DNA from: Lachnospiraceae bacterium
GTDB taxonomy: Bacteria > Bacillota > Clostridia > Lachnospirales > Lachnospiraceae
Assembly: GCA_016290615.1 (NCBI GenBank)
Contig: JAEEUS010000013.1
Span: 1 to 50,893 of the forward strand
Direction of reading: 5' to 3'
DNA: 50,893 nt
Shown one piece after another: positions 1-8,322 of the stretch. Each line of letters starts with the position of its first letter. Positions within the stretch are counted from its first letter, which is position 1. Under the pieces are notes generated by a model, which searched no databases, was not told the DNA's origin, and saw nothing but the letters and a program-made list of their open reading frames with translations. The position numbers and the translations under genes were made by a program.

Positions 1-18
1 AGTGCCTGGAAGATGTAA
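1..18 (+). CDS. 3' tail of an upstream gene (5 codons and stop)
   Basis: Frame 1 reads Ser-Ala-Trp-Lys-Met-stop, with TAA at 16-18. The ribosome site AAAGGAGG of the following AbiEii-like gene overlaps this stop codon, the arrangement expected for a translationally coupled upstream partner. In AbiE-type (type IV) toxin-antitoxin loci the upstream gene is a transcriptional-regulator antitoxin. That identity is inference, because only five codons are in the window. Confidence 0.3.
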   Translation, partial: SAWKM

Positions 19-34
19 AGGAGGAAATCTGGAA

Positions 35-787
35 TTGGCGGAGAATATAGAATTAAAGAATAATCTTATGTCGTTTAGAGAGGCATTTAGAGAATTTACG
101 GATTATTATACCGTGATAGGCGGAACAGCTTGTATGATCCTTATGGAAGAAGCAAGCAGAGACTTCCGAGCAACAAAGGATGTTGACATGATTCTGATCA
201 TGGAAGATGGTGGTGAGGAGTTTTGTAAAACTTTTTGGGAATACATTTTGCGCGGGAAATACACATGTGGTTGGAAGAATTCTGAGCCGCACTATTACAG
301 ATTTACTGAACCATCCCCGGGCTTTCCATCACAGATAGAGTTGTTTTCCAAGCGAACAGATTTTGAACTGGATTCACGTATTATTCCTGTTCATATAGAT
401 GATGATATATCAAGCCTGTCAGCAATCGCTTTGGATGAGGATTTCTATGACTTTATGAAAAACGGACGAAGAGTAATTGATGGTATGTCGGTCTTAGGGG
501 CAGAGTATATAATCCCTTTTAAAATGTATGCATGGCTCAATAATATCGAGTTGAAAAAGCAGGGAATGAGAGTTAACTCGGATGATATCAAGAAGCATAA
601 GAATGATGTGTTCCGATTACTGCCACTGATAAATCCTGATGTGAAGATTCAGACTGATGGAAATGTCAGAGAGACCGTTCTTTCTTTTGTTGAGGCTATG
701 GGCTCGGAAACTGTTGCAGATAATCTTCTTTCAAACGGAAGAACGAAAGAAGAATCACTGGAGATATTCAGAAAGGTATACTTATAG
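35..787 (+). CDS. AbiEii/AbiGii-like nucleotidyltransferase (type IV TA toxin candidate)
   Basis: About 250 aa. It belongs to the nucleotidyltransferase-fold toxins of the AbiEii class, which transfer nucleotides to RNA targets and act in phage abortive infection or as TA toxins. The N-terminal half has Gly-Gly-Thr-Ala (about residues 29-32) followed by T-K-D-V-D (T47, D49, D51), the usual G(G/S)..TxDxD metal-binding signature. A TTG start at 35 is preferred: AAAGGAGG at 17-24 gives 10 nt spacing, whereas a GTG at position 2 would put the ribosome site inside the gene. The frame stays open to the window edge, so a longer upstream start cannot be excluded. It probably forms an operon with the gene ending at 18. 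No transmembrane segment is seen. Whether it is an active toxin or a housekeeping-type relative cannot be decided here. Confidence 0.7.
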   Translation: MAENIELKNNLMSFREAFREFTDYYTVIGGTACMILMEEASRDFRATKDVDMILIMEDGGEEFCKTFWEYILRGKYTCGWKNSEPHYYRFTEPSPGFPSQIELFSKRTDFELDSRIIPVHIDDDISSLSAIALDEDFYDFMKNGRRVIDGMSVLGAEYIIPFKMYAWLNNIELKKQGMRVNSDDIKKHKNDVFRLLPLINPDVKIQTDGNVRETVLSFVEAMGSETVADNLLSNGRTKEESLEIFRKVYL

Positions 788-854
788 ATTAGTCTGATTT
801 TGCAGAGTCGGATGCTTTGAGGCAAAGATTAAACATACAATAAAGGAGTAGTAT

Positions 855-1967
855 ATGCGATTTGGTTTTTCTTATGTGGGACTCATCTATCTGATAATGT
901 TAATAGTCCCGAATATCATATGGGCAAAGAACAAACCTGTTGATTATGATAACTATGTAAAGAATGAGAACAGGATACTTCTCATATTTGAAAGAGTGGG
1001 AGAAGTACTGGTAAGCTGTCTTGTACTCATATTTGCGGATCTGAATCTGCGCTCATGGACAAAGTGGGAATTATGGCTGGTAGCATCCTTTGTGTTTATG
1101 ATACTTTATGAGCTTTACTGGCTTAAGTATTTTAAGAGTGAGAAGACCATGCGTGACCAGTACAGAAGCTTTTGCGGCTTTCCTGTTGCAGGTGCTTCAT
1201 TACCTGTGACCGCATTTTTCTGTCTGGCTATCCACAGGATAAACATCTTGCTCGTGATTGCAGTGATCATCCTGGGCATTGGACACATAGGTATTCATCT
1301 TGCTCATGAGAAGGAAGTATACGAAAAAGACGAGTCGGGTATCGTAAAAAAACTACTGAGATTTAAGTGGCTGATCCTTGTGGCGGCTGTGGCGATAATC
1401 CTCATGATACCTGTATGGAGCAGGAGTATATCGGGGGCAGGAGTGCTTCAGTTTTCCAGTGAAGCCGAAAGATATGAGTATGATCCCGATAATCTGCTGG
1501 GAATAAAAGCAACTGTCGCAGACGGAAGGAACATAACCTATATCTTTGAAAAGGATAAGTGCCTTTTTAACAGAAACGATGTAACAAGAGCATTGTTGAA
1601 TGATAAGATATTTGCCTGCAGGCGCAATATTCCATCCGTTCATCCTGAAACGGTCGTATATAACGAAAGCAACAAAGAGGTATATCTTACCTTTTGTTTT
1701 ACAGAAGATGATAACATGGAAAAAGTTGACGGATTTTATCTTTATATATCCGATGACGAATGGATAACAGTAAATCAGCCGAAAGATACCATATTCGTAG
1801 ATCACTATGAGATAACCACACGTGGTTTTCAAAACGCCGGTACGGATGCTGAGTATGAGTACGCGTGGGGAAACGACTGGACACAGATATGGAATAAAGA
1901 TGATTCCGGTAAGTGGAGTGAAGTCAGAGACAGACATTATTCATGGAGTACAATGCCGATTGAATAA
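855..1967 (+). CDS. Multi-pass membrane protein with extracytoplasmic C-terminal domain
   Basis: 370 aa, family not recognised. Hydrophobic segments lie at about residues 5-23, 50-62, 72-92, 112-128 and 130-148, followed by a charged cytoplasmic stretch and another segment at about 170-188. The remaining 180 residues are soluble, rich in Tyr, Trp and Asp, and probably face outside. The start has a good ribosome site (AAAGGAG at 842-848). It follows the AbiEii-like gene by 67 nt and may share its transcript, but no functional link is visible. No catalytic motif was identified. Confidence 0.75.
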   Translation: MRFGFSYVGLIYLIMLIVPNIIWAKNKPVDYDNYVKNENRILLIFERVGEVLVSCLVLIFADLNLRSWTKWELWLVASFVFMILYELYWLKYFKSEKTMRDQYRSFCGFPVAGASLPVTAFFCLAIHRINILLVIAVIILGIGHIGIHLAHEKEVYEKDESGIVKKLLRFKWLILVAAVAIILMIPVWSRSISGAGVLQFSSEAERYEYDPDNLLGIKATVADGRNITYIFEKDKCLFNRNDVTRALLNDKIFACRRNIPSVHPETVVYNESNKEVYLTFCFTEDDNMEKVDGFYLYISDDEWITVNQPKDTIFVDHYEITTRGFQNAGTDAEYEYAWGNDWTQIWNKDDSGKWSEVRDRHYSWSTMPIE

Positions 1968-2111
1968 ATGCTGTATAAATATATAAGTGTTTTCGGTTGT
2001 CAGGTGTGTACGGATTAATGACTTTAGTTTTTAATCATAAGAACTGCTGACAATCTTTTTCTCATAATAGGCCTCCAATCTGATATCAAATCTTTCGATC
2101 AGATTCTTTAC

Positions 2112-2152
2112 GAAAAAACTCGACATTATATCAAAAGATATAAATGCCGAGT
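2112..2152 (-). terminator. Rho-independent terminator of the esterase gene
   Basis: The minus strand forms an imperfect 15-16 bp stem (2118-2132 with 2137-2152) with a TTTT loop and runs directly into a T6 tract. It lies about 105 nt past the esterase stop codon. Confidence 0.65.
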
Positions 2153-2256
2153 CACGTGTACAGTTATATTTCAAATATATCAACGTTCCCAGACTTGCAC
2201 CAATAACCAAATAAGCCTATAGAAAGTTATAACAGTCCGATATCCGAATTAAACGA

Positions 2257-3309
2257 TCATCTCCAGTTCTCGAAGAATTCTAAAACGAGCTTATTCGTAT
2301 TGATGCCGTCAAGCTCCTCAGTATACCATGCGTGCTTCGCATCTTTCACAAGGACGCCCCACACAATATCTTTATCCGAGTCTGCTCCGTACTTGCTGAT
2401 GATCATACCGTCTTCTGTCTCGCTCTCGGACTGCTTATTAAGTCCGTTTGAAGAAGCCATGTAATCAATGACGTCCTCAATAGCAGGATCAAGAGCTGTC
2501 TTTGCGCTATCATCGAAATTCTTCGGAATGGATTCGTCTATCTCTCCATAGACTACAAGCATTCCAACGTCGTTCTTTTCGGGACGCTTGTTCCAGAGTG
2601 TCTTGCAAAGATCACCGCCGACACTTGCGCAGGCAAGGAATGTATCCTGAGCTTCAAGCGCGAGTCTGAAGTTCATGAATCCGCCGTTTGAGAAACCGGC
2701 GCAGAACACATGATCCTTGTCGAGCGAGTACTCATCAACAAGATAGTTTACGAGAGCTTTAATGAATCCGACATCGTCGTAATCAGGCTCGAGCCTTCCG
2801 TAGTTCCAGGACCTATAACTTCTTCCGGCCTTCGTGTTGGAAGTTCCGGATACATAGCAGACAGCGTAGCCCTTCGGAAGCGCATCGTTATCAAAACCGC
2901 TGGTGCGGCGGAAGTTTTCGGCTGAATCACCAGCTCCGTGAAGCATCACGATGAGAGGCGCGCCATTACTCTCCGGTGGAAGACTGATGACAAACTCACG
3001 CTTTATACCATCATAGGTGCAGGTGAAGACGTTTTCATCTGTTTCAGAGAGGTCCTCGAGGTCCAGTACGACGCGTTCTGTGGCTGATTCTGCTGTATCT
3101 GTTTCAGCAGCTGATTCAGTAGTATCTGTCTCTGTGGCTGATTCTGCAGATTCTGATTTTTCGCTGGCTTCGTCGGCAGATATTTCAGTTATTGCTTCGG
3201 TCATATCGTCAGCACTCGTATCAAGCTGTGGAGGGGATTCTCTTTCTCCGCATGCGCATAATGAAAATGCGAGCGACAATACCAGGATAGATGTGAATAG
3301 TTTTTTCAT
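2257..3309 (-). CDS. Secreted lipoprotein esterase, PHB depolymerase / CE1 family
   Basis: 350 aa exported alpha/beta hydrolase. A lipoprotein signal peptide ends in the lipobox L17-C-A-C20. Residues 25-80 are a low-complexity Ser/Thr/Glu/Ala linker with near-repeats of TES-A-ETDT. The catalytic domain (about 95-350) shows the oxyanion-region L-H-G-A-G (123-127), the nucleophile elbow G-F-S207-N-G-G, a likely Asp258 (Y-G-E-I-D) and His326 (K-H-A-W-Y). This pattern fits the LpqC/poly(3-hydroxybutyrate) depolymerase and feruloyl-esterase group. In a gut or rumen Lachnospiraceae, release of esterified side groups from plant polysaccharide is a plausible role (inference). AAAGGAGG sits 7 nt upstream of the ATG. 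The gene stands alone. Confidence 0.85.
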   Translation of the reverse strand: MKKLFTSILVLSLAFSLCACGERESPPQLDTSADDMTEAITEISADEASEKSESAESATETDTTESAAETDTAESATERVVLDLEDLSETDENVFTCTYDGIKREFVISLPPESNGAPLIVMLHGAGDSAENFRRTSGFDNDALPKGYAVCYVSGTSNTKAGRSYRSWNYGRLEPDYDDVGFIKALVNYLVDEYSLDKDHVFCAGFSNGGFMNFRLALEAQDTFLACASVGGDLCKTLWNKRPEKNDVGMLVVYGEIDESIPKNFDDSAKTALDPAIEDVIDYMASSNGLNKQSESETEDGMIISKYGADSDKDIVWGVLVKDAKHAWYTEELDGINTNKLVLEFFENWR

Positions 3310-3554
3310 TTGTATTCCTCCTTTGATGGGGGATAATATCCTTTATTTAGTTGATAGAACAGATCTGGTTATTCATAGCCATGATCCTCAAAATCAGTAT
3401 AACAAATGAAAGGAAAAAAATCACTATATATAAGATGTATGACAATCAGCGAAAGAAGATTCATGCTGCTTAATTGAATAGTGCTTTCATTATCATCTAT
3501 ATTATTAGATAATGATTATTATAAGGTGGGAGATTTTAGCTAAGGAGAAAATAT

Positions 3555-3830
3555 ATGTCATCAATAACATGTCTAAAGTGCGGCAAAGAAATATCTGATA
3601 CTGTTAATTCATGTCCGTACTGTGGTTTCACAATTGAAAAACAACCTGAAAAAAAGAAGGATAAAACAGTCATATTATTCATTGTTCTGTTAGTCTTGGC
3701 AGTAGTTTTAACAGGTTTGATACTATGGTATATCCTATTTGCAAAAACATGGATAAGTATAGAGATATCCAGGGCGGATAATATAGTCGAGACAGTCAGC
3801 TGCTTTGAAAAAGAGTTTTGTTCAACTTAA
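3555..3830 (+). CDS. Zinc-ribbon single-pass membrane protein, probably truncated by a frameshift
   Basis: 91 aa as read. It begins with a double CxxC zinc ribbon (C6/C9 and C20/C23), then a basic linker, then one membrane helix at about 38-60, a common Firmicute layout of a cytoplasmic zinc-ribbon head and an extracytoplasmic tail. The outer part is only about 30 residues long and ends at a TAA, while the reading frame two bases on stays open from 3809 to 3994 with plausible coding content. The gene is therefore likely a frameshifted version of a roughly 145-residue protein. The start is supported by AAGGAG at 3542-3547. Confidence 0.6.
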   Translation: MSSITCLKCGKEISDTVNSCPYCGFTIEKQPEKKKDKTVILFIVLLVLAVVLTGLILWYILFAKTWISIEISRADNIVETVSCFEKEFCST

Positions 3831-3994
3831 TTCAAATATACGTTCAAAAACACTTTTGTAAAAAGGGAGATATTTATAGAATAAAAGAAGACTTTGAAAA
3901 AGTAGAAAAACAACGTGAGGGCTCTGATTGTGAATATTATTCAAAAATATTGAGTTCTTCTATATTAAAATATTTAGATTCTAAAAAAGGGTAA
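3809..3994 (+). pseudogene. Out-of-frame continuation of the zinc-ribbon membrane gene
   Basis: This frame, offset from the zinc-ribbon gene at 3555, opens after a TGA at 3806-3808 and runs 61 codons to TAA at 3992-3994. It has no start codon or ribosome site of its own. It encodes a Lys/Glu/Tyr-rich stretch with two Cys, which looks like a normal protein C-terminus. An indel in the overlap at about 3809-3828 would join the two parts. A sequencing error is an equally possible cause. Confidence 0.4.
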
Positions 3995-4028
3995 GAATAC
4001 AGTTAGAGTGTGGTACATCATTCAAATA

Positions 4029-4070
4029 AACAAGAGTCTTCAGAATATAGTCCGTCAGACTCTTGTTTTA
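4029..4070. terminator. Bidirectional terminator between convergent genes
   Basis: An 11-bp stem (AACAAGAGTCT with AGACTCTTGTT) encloses a 17-nt loop, with A-rich sequence on the left and T-rich on the right. It separates the zinc-ribbon gene remnant from the convergent toxin-antitoxin operon. Confidence 0.75.
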
Positions 4071-4072
4071 TT

Positions 4073-4390
4073 TTAAAGTCCTCTAATAATACTTAAATAA
4101 TCCTGGCGTTGATCCACTACCGCATATATTGTGACAAGCTTTTTCGCATCATCTACCTTGTAAAAGACCAGATCCTTTTGCGTTATTAGAACACGATATC
4201 CTTGTTTCCGCAGGATTTGATATCTTGGCCTTTCTCCTATATAAGGATCATCAGCAAGTAGCATAATGGCTTTTTCTAATTCGTTCAGCTTTTTGGTGGC
4301 AGTTTCACAATCGAATTTTTCCGCCACATAAAAGACGATCTTGCGGATTAAGACATCAGCGGTGTCTGTCCGAACAACATCGTATTTCAA
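4073..4390 (-). CDS. RelE/ParE-family toxin
   Basis: 105 aa, the usual size of RelE/ParE-superfamily toxins. The helical N-terminal half is followed by beta strands with characteristic 'Y-R-V-L-I' and 'D-L-V-F-Y-K-V' segments and a C-terminal 'V-V-D-Q-R-Q-D-Y' motif. RelE-type members cleave mRNA at the ribosome and ParE-type members poison gyrase; the sequence alone does not settle which. Its start overlaps the stop of the upstream antitoxin by 4 nt (ATGA), so the two are translationally coupled. Confidence 0.85.
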   Translation of the reverse strand: MKYDVVRTDTADVLIRKIVFYVAEKFDCETATKKLNELEKAIMLLADDPYIGERPRYQILRKQGYRVLITQKDLVFYKVDDAKKLVTIYAVVDQRQDYLSIIRGL

Positions 4391-4671
4391 AATCTGCCCT
4401 CCTTAAGCATTTTCCTTATATCATCAAAAGTATCTTTTATAGGAGCAATACGATCGTATCTTACATCCTCTTCGGCTTCAGAGAGAATCTCAAGAAGTTC
4501 TAGACGAGACTTCATGCGGTTGTATTCTTCATAGGAGAGAGAAACAGTGTCTCCTTTCCCGTTTACTGTTATGATGACTGCGGTATTTGAATCTCTGCAC
4601 TGCTTTGATATCTCATTATAATGGTTTCTAAGATCGGCGGATGGCCTAATATCTTCATGAATTGCAAACAT
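4387..4671 (-). CDS. Phd/YefM-family antitoxin
   Basis: 94 aa. The N-terminal half has the Phd/YefM pattern: a 'D-L-R-N-H-Y-N-E-I' helix followed by 'A-V-I-I-T-V-N-G-K-G-D' and an 'L-S-Y-E-E-Y' segment. This DNA-binding fold dimerises and represses the operon. The acidic C-terminal half probably wraps the partner toxin encoded immediately downstream with 4-nt overlap. An inverted repeat over the promoter, 18-43 nt upstream of the ATG, fits autoregulation. Confidence 0.85.
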   Translation of the reverse strand: MFAIHEDIRPSADLRNHYNEISKQCRDSNTAVIITVNGKGDTVSLSYEEYNRMKSRLELLEILSEAEEDVRYDRIAPIKDTFDDIRKMLKEGRF

Positions 4672-4689
4672 GTATAGTCCTCCCTAGAT

Positions 4690-4714
4690 AGACATATTAT
4701 ATCATAAAATGTCT
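4690..4714 (-). promoter_or_regulatory. Promoter with operator-like inverted repeat for the TA operon
   Basis: On the minus strand AGACAT and ATGTCT form an inverted repeat with 13 nt between the arms. A perfect -10 hexamer TATAAT (4696-4701, minus strand) lies inside it. A repressor bound to the two arms would cover the -10 box, as expected for Phd-type autoregulation. The assignment to the antitoxin is inference. Confidence 0.6.
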
Positions 4715-4875
4715 ACGAATAAAAGCGATTTCTTCATAAGGTGTAATATGAATTGTAATTACTATTGGATAGTTTAGATATCATACCAGCAAAGAAAGAT
4801 TTAATACTGGCAAAATAAAAAGGAAATAGAAAGCATATGTAGAATAATATAATTGCACATATGAAGGAGGAAAAC

Positions 4876-5601
4876 ATGCATTACTGTGTATCGGATATCC
4901 ATGGCTGTTATAAAGAATTCATAAAGCTTATGGATATGATAGGTTTTGGAGAAGATGATACTTTATATGTTATAGGCGACATTGTTGACAGAGGGCCGAG
5001 GCCGGTAAAGATCCTGGAATGGATGATGAAAAGGAATAACGTGATACCGATCGTTGGAAACCACGAATATATGATGATGAAGGTATTGCTGCCGGGATTA
5101 AAAGAAGCTAGTACTGAAGAAGAGATAGAAAAGACCTTAACACTAGATTATATTGTAGACACCAATATCTGGCTTTGCAGTGATAACGGAGGAAAAGTGA
5201 CAGCCGATGCGTTTAAGCAGCTGTCAAAATATGAGAGAGACGACCTTCTTGATTACGTAAAGGATTTTTCCTTATATGAATCCGTTGTGGTAAACGACAA
5301 GACGTATGTGATAGTCCATACGATAGATGACAGTATAAAAAGCCTTAAAGATCTAAAGGAAAAAGAGATCACCGATTTAGAGGCTTTTTTAAATTCAAGA
5401 CCTACCTTTGAAGGTAACTGGGATCAGGATGATCTTTTTGTGATCGGTCATACACCAACGTGGTTCCTTGGGAAGAAGGATTGCACGATATATAGAAATG
5501 GAAACCTCATTAACATAGACTGTGGATGTTCTATGGGCGGAAATCTGGCTGTAATCTGTCTTGAGACAGGTGAGGAATTCTATGTACCTGGCAATCAGTA
5601 A
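4876..5601 (+). CDS. PPP-family metallophosphatase (ApaH/serine-threonine phosphatase-like)
   Basis: 241 aa with the full metallophosphoesterase signature: S-D-I-H-G near residue 6, G-D-I-V-D-R-G at about 39-45, G-N-H-E at about 72-75, and later His ligands in 'V-H-T' and 'G-H-T-P-T'. The GDxxDRG and GNHE spacing is that of the PPP family (protein phosphatases and diadenosine-tetraphosphatase relatives). The start at 4876 is chosen because AAGGAGG (4863-4869) precedes it by 6 nt; an ATG at 4861 would place this ribosome site inside the gene. A second metallophosphatase follows after 32 nt, probably in one operon. The substrate is unknown. Confidence 0.85.
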   Translation: MHYCVSDIHGCYKEFIKLMDMIGFGEDDTLYVIGDIVDRGPRPVKILEWMMKRNNVIPIVGNHEYMMMKVLLPGLKEASTEEEIEKTLTLDYIVDTNIWLCSDNGGKVTADAFKQLSKYERDDLLDYVKDFSLYESVVVNDKTYVIVHTIDDSIKSLKDLKEKEITDLEAFLNSRPTFEGNWDQDDLFVIGHTPTWFLGKKDCTIYRNGNLINIDCGCSMGGNLAVICLETGEEFYVPGNQ

Positions 5602-5633
5602 AAAACATCAACGAATAGTAAAGGAGGAGAACA

Positions 5634-6323
5634 ATGGCATTTATCATTACTGGCGACACACACGGGACACTTGATATTCAGAAACTGATAGTGTTTTTCG
5701 ATGAACATGAAAATGAGTATACCGCTGATGATTACCTGATCATATGCGGTGATGTTGGAGTATGCGGATTTAATCCTGATGACGAGAAGGAAACAAGACG
5801 CATACTAAGAGACCTGCCGGTCACTGTTTTATTTGTCGATGGCAATCATGAGCATCATCAGAGGCTTAATGATTATCCTGTGGATGAATGGATGGGAGGC
5901 AAAGTTCATGTTATCGAATCTGGAATCATTCACCTTATGCGTGGCCAGGTGTATGACATAAAAGGGATGACATTCTTTACATTCGGCGGAGCAGCCAGCA
6001 TTGACAGGAATGTACGTATAGAAGGATTTGACTGGTTCCCAGAGGAAATCCCGACTCATGAAGAATATGAAGAAGGATTGGATAATCTCGAAAAATGTGA
6101 TTATAAAGTCGATTATATAATATCCCATACGGCTCCTAGAGAGGTAGCAGCAGCACTTGGTTATGGAGAAGATTCAACTGATGAGATAGCACTTAGAAGA
6201 TATCTGCAACAGATAGCTGATGAGGCCGACTATGAAAAATGGTTCTTCGGGCATTTTCATGAGGATGAAGTAATAGAGGATATATTCTACGCTCTGTATG
6301 ACGAGCTGATTGTTGTTGAGTAA
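5634..6323 (+). CDS. Calcineurin-like metallophosphoesterase
   Basis: 229 aa. Metal-binding motifs are G-D-T-H-G (7-11), G-D-V-G (about 39-42), G-N-H-E (about 70-73), S-H-T-A and G-H-F-H. The second block lacks the DRG of true PPP enzymes, so this belongs to the broader calcineurin-like phosphoesterase group (YfcE/YmdB-like range). The ribosome site is AAAGGAGG just upstream. It lies 32 nt after another phosphatase of a different subfamily. The pair may be co-transcribed, and its substrate (nucleotide, phosphoprotein or cyclic dinucleotide) is not evident. Confidence 0.8.
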   Translation: MAFIITGDTHGTLDIQKLIVFFDEHENEYTADDYLIICGDVGVCGFNPDDEKETRRILRDLPVTVLFVDGNHEHHQRLNDYPVDEWMGGKVHVIESGIIHLMRGQVYDIKGMTFFTFGGAASIDRNVRIEGFDWFPEEIPTHEEYEEGLDNLEKCDYKVDYIISHTAPREVAAALGYGEDSTDEIALRRYLQQIADEADYEKWFFGHFHEDEVIEDIFYALYDELIVVE

Positions 6324-6425
6324 AAATGCTTATGTTATTTGATTTTACCCTTTCCTACAAAAATATAGTATGATTATTGTGTAAATAAGAAGCATTTTCT
6401 GAATAAGCCATAGAGGTAACGGCAT

Positions 6426-6782
6426 ATGATCGAAAACAAGACAAGAATATACTATGAAAATCAGGATGGATGGACAGAAGCTGATTACAATGCTCTTCAT
6501 AGATACATCTCAAAGATGATCGAACACTCTAAAGATAGTGTCGGTTCTTATGATGGAAGAATCAGGCTTTATGAAATCAAAGATTTAGATATTGAAGAAA
6601 TGACCGATGAAACAAAGGTTTTGTTGTATTGCTCAATAATGTCACAAAATCCGGCTCTGATAGATGAATGCGAGAATCTTTATAAGCTTAAGACTATATC
6701 TCCGCTGACAAAAAGGCTTATATTGAATCCATTTAAGAGAACTGGTTCGGCGATATATAGAAGATATAATGTTCTATATTGA
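6426..6782 (+). CDS. Hypothetical protein
   Basis: 118 aa, acidic at the start and basic at the end, with no recognised domain. It has no signal peptide or membrane helix and is rich in Tyr and Ile, consistent with a small soluble protein. AGAGGT about 10 nt upstream is a modest ribosome site. It is followed within 25 nt by a strong terminator and then by the distal attachment site of the mobilizable element, so it is the last chromosomal gene before the insertion. Confidence 0.6.
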   Translation: MIENKTRIYYENQDGWTEADYNALHRYISKMIEHSKDSVGSYDGRIRLYEIKDLDIEEMTDETKVLLYCSIMSQNPALIDECENLYKLKTISPLTKRLILNPFKRTGSAIYRRYNVLY

Positions 6783-6801
6783 CTTAAAAGAAACTGACAA
6801 A

Positions 6802-6834
6802 AAAACCCCGTAAACATTTAGTTTACGGGGTTTT
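6802..6834 (+). terminator. Strong terminator upstream of the distal att site
   Basis: A perfect 14-bp stem (AAAACCCCGTAAAC with GTTTACGGGGTTTT) and a 5-nt loop. Flanking A and T runs could let it work in both directions. Confidence 0.85.
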
Positions 6835-6836
6835 AT

Positions 6837-6860
6837 AGAGCGCGAGACGGGACTCGAAGT
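6837..6860. repeat. Distal attachment site (tRNA-Gly 3'-end copy)
   Basis: 24 nt matching the acceptor stem and T-arm end of the tRNA-Gly gene at 24387 up to the T-loop, after which the sequence diverges. It shares two more bases (GT) with the copy at 21130 than with the tRNA itself, so these two copies were probably made by the same element. Confidence 0.8.
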
Positions 6861-6901
6861 TAAAAGTTTTTGAAAAAGTCCCATTTTATGCGGTTTCTGG
6901 G

Positions 6902-6940
6902 TGGTTACTTTTGGACGGTAACCAAAAAAGTAACCAAGAT
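6902..6940. repeat. Arm-type repeats at the left end
   Basis: The inverted GGTTACTTTTGG is followed by GGTAACCAAA and GTAACCAAGAT in direct orientation. The same GGTAACCAAA-GGTAACCAAGAT pair occurs at both right ends (21022 and 24277). Paired repeats beside a core site and next to a tyrosine-integrase gene are typical integrase arm sites; binding is inferred. Confidence 0.55.
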
Positions 6941-6972
6941 AACACATAACTGTCAACGCCTATAATACAGAT

Positions 6973-8235
6973 CTAATTAGCCATAGGTAAACGTGAAATC
7001 ATATTTATCTGTTCACGTTTTTCTGATTCGACCTTTGTACCAAAGTAGTAATGATTTCTTGTTGTGGAAATATCAGCATGTCTCATCTGTTCCTGAACGA
7101 GTTTTTCGCTTACGCCCATTTCCAACATCTCACTACAATACGTTTTTCTTAATTTATGGCAACTCCTTACCGTGATATTTAACTCTACACACAATGCTCT
7201 CAAAGCTTTATCAAGTTTATTGTCGGTTATATAATCACCGTTTTCTGCCATAAACCAATCAGAAGATTCATTATTCAGTTTTCTTAATTCCAACATATGT
7301 TTGTAAACCGTTATGGCATCATTTGATAATAAAATGATCCCATTGCTGGATTCGGTCTTTGGAAAATCGGATACGATCCTATGAGATTTTCCGTCGTCGC
7401 CTTTTGCTTTAGATAAGGTTCTTTGAACGTGAAGTTTATCGTCCCCGACAAAATCACTGAGTTTCAAGGTACACGCTTCGCCAACTCTTAACCCGGTAAA
7501 AAGTATAAACAGCAATCCCACATGTCTCATGCTATCCCAGTAGTGTTGAATGATATGAGAGATGATCATATCAACTTCATCATCATTAAAGACTTGCTCT
7601 TTAAATTCTTTGGGTTTGAACTGCCTTGATGATGGACTGTACATAGATACTAATTCCTTTACATATATACAGGTATATCTCTTATATACTTTTGCATATG
7701 AAAATACGCCTGTGATTATCCCCTTTAAGTTATTGAATGCTTTTCTTGCAATAGTACCTCTGAATCTGTTGAGTACATCATCTAAAAACATCATGATGTC
7801 TTCTTCACGGATCCTGTCGATTCTGGAAGTATCTAAACCGGTACCTTCTATGAAACGGTGATAATCATTATCTTTCCGGTCATATGTATTCTTAGATACC
7901 TTTCCACATTCCAGAGTGTAATCCTGATACATTTTAAAACACTCACCAAAGGTTGGAATATCTATGTGTTCCTCATATTCTTTTACTAAAGCAGCCTCAA
8001 GTTTTTCTTTTGTACTACGCTTGATCTTCTTCCTACCATCAGGTGAAGTCTCGCACGGAACATTAGTGTACCATGAGCCGTTCTTACCTTGCCAGATCGC
8101 AAAAGGATGTTTTTCTAATATTTCAGCTTTTTTCAATTCTTCAACATCTGTTGTAATTCTGGACATATCAAGTATATCATGTTCGATGGCGTACTTCAAA
8201 TTGTCAAAGTCGGAATCACTTAGCTTTGTAGACAC
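6973..8235 (-). CDS. Tyrosine recombinase/integrase
   Basis: 420 aa site-specific integrase of the Tn916/ICE-like tyrosine recombinase class. An N-terminal arm-binding region (about 45-90) has the 'I-W-Q-G-K-N-G-S-W-Y' pattern, a core-binding SAM-like helical domain spans about 95-190, and the catalytic domain about 210-415. Catalytic residues are visible: R250 (T-G-L-R-V-G-E-A), K293, H360-x-x-R363, H386 and nucleophile Y396. Translation starts at GTG 8235 with AAAGGAGG 9 nt upstream. The gene reads toward the distal att site, which is where its arm-type repeats lie. It appears intact, so element 1 could still be excisable. Confidence 0.95.
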   Translation of the reverse strand: MSTKLSDSDFDNLKYAIEHDILDMSRITTDVEELKKAEILEKHPFAIWQGKNGSWYTNVPCETSPDGRKKIKRSTKEKLEAALVKEYEEHIDIPTFGECFKMYQDYTLECGKVSKNTYDRKDNDYHRFIEGTGLDTSRIDRIREEDIMMFLDDVLNRFRGTIARKAFNNLKGIITGVFSYAKVYKRYTCIYVKELVSMYSPSSRQFKPKEFKEQVFNDDEVDMIISHIIQHYWDSMRHVGLLFILFTGLRVGEACTLKLSDFVGDDKLHVQRTLSKAKGDDGKSHRIVSDFPKTESSNGIILLSNDAITVYKHMLELRKLNNESSDWFMAENGDYITDNKLDKALRALCVELNITVRSCHKLRKTYCSEMLEMGVSEKLVQEQMRHADISTTRNHYYFGTKVESEKREQINMISRLPMAN

Positions 8236-8322
8236 GAGGCTTCACCTCCTTTCAAAAAAAATAGACCCACATATTTGTGCGTCCGTAATGGTAACTTTGT
8301 TATATTCTTATATTTGTTTTGA

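Noticed and set aside
1353-1937. 194-codon minus-strand frame opposite the membrane protein gene
   Set aside because: It is antisense to a gene with a good start and helix pattern, and lacks a ribosome site.
2024-2065. 13-codon minus-strand frame with GGAGG in front, starting Met-Arg-Lys-Arg-Leu-Ser
   Set aside because: Looks like the start of a lipoprotein signal peptide but stops after 13 codons; too short to call a gene, possibly a decayed remnant.
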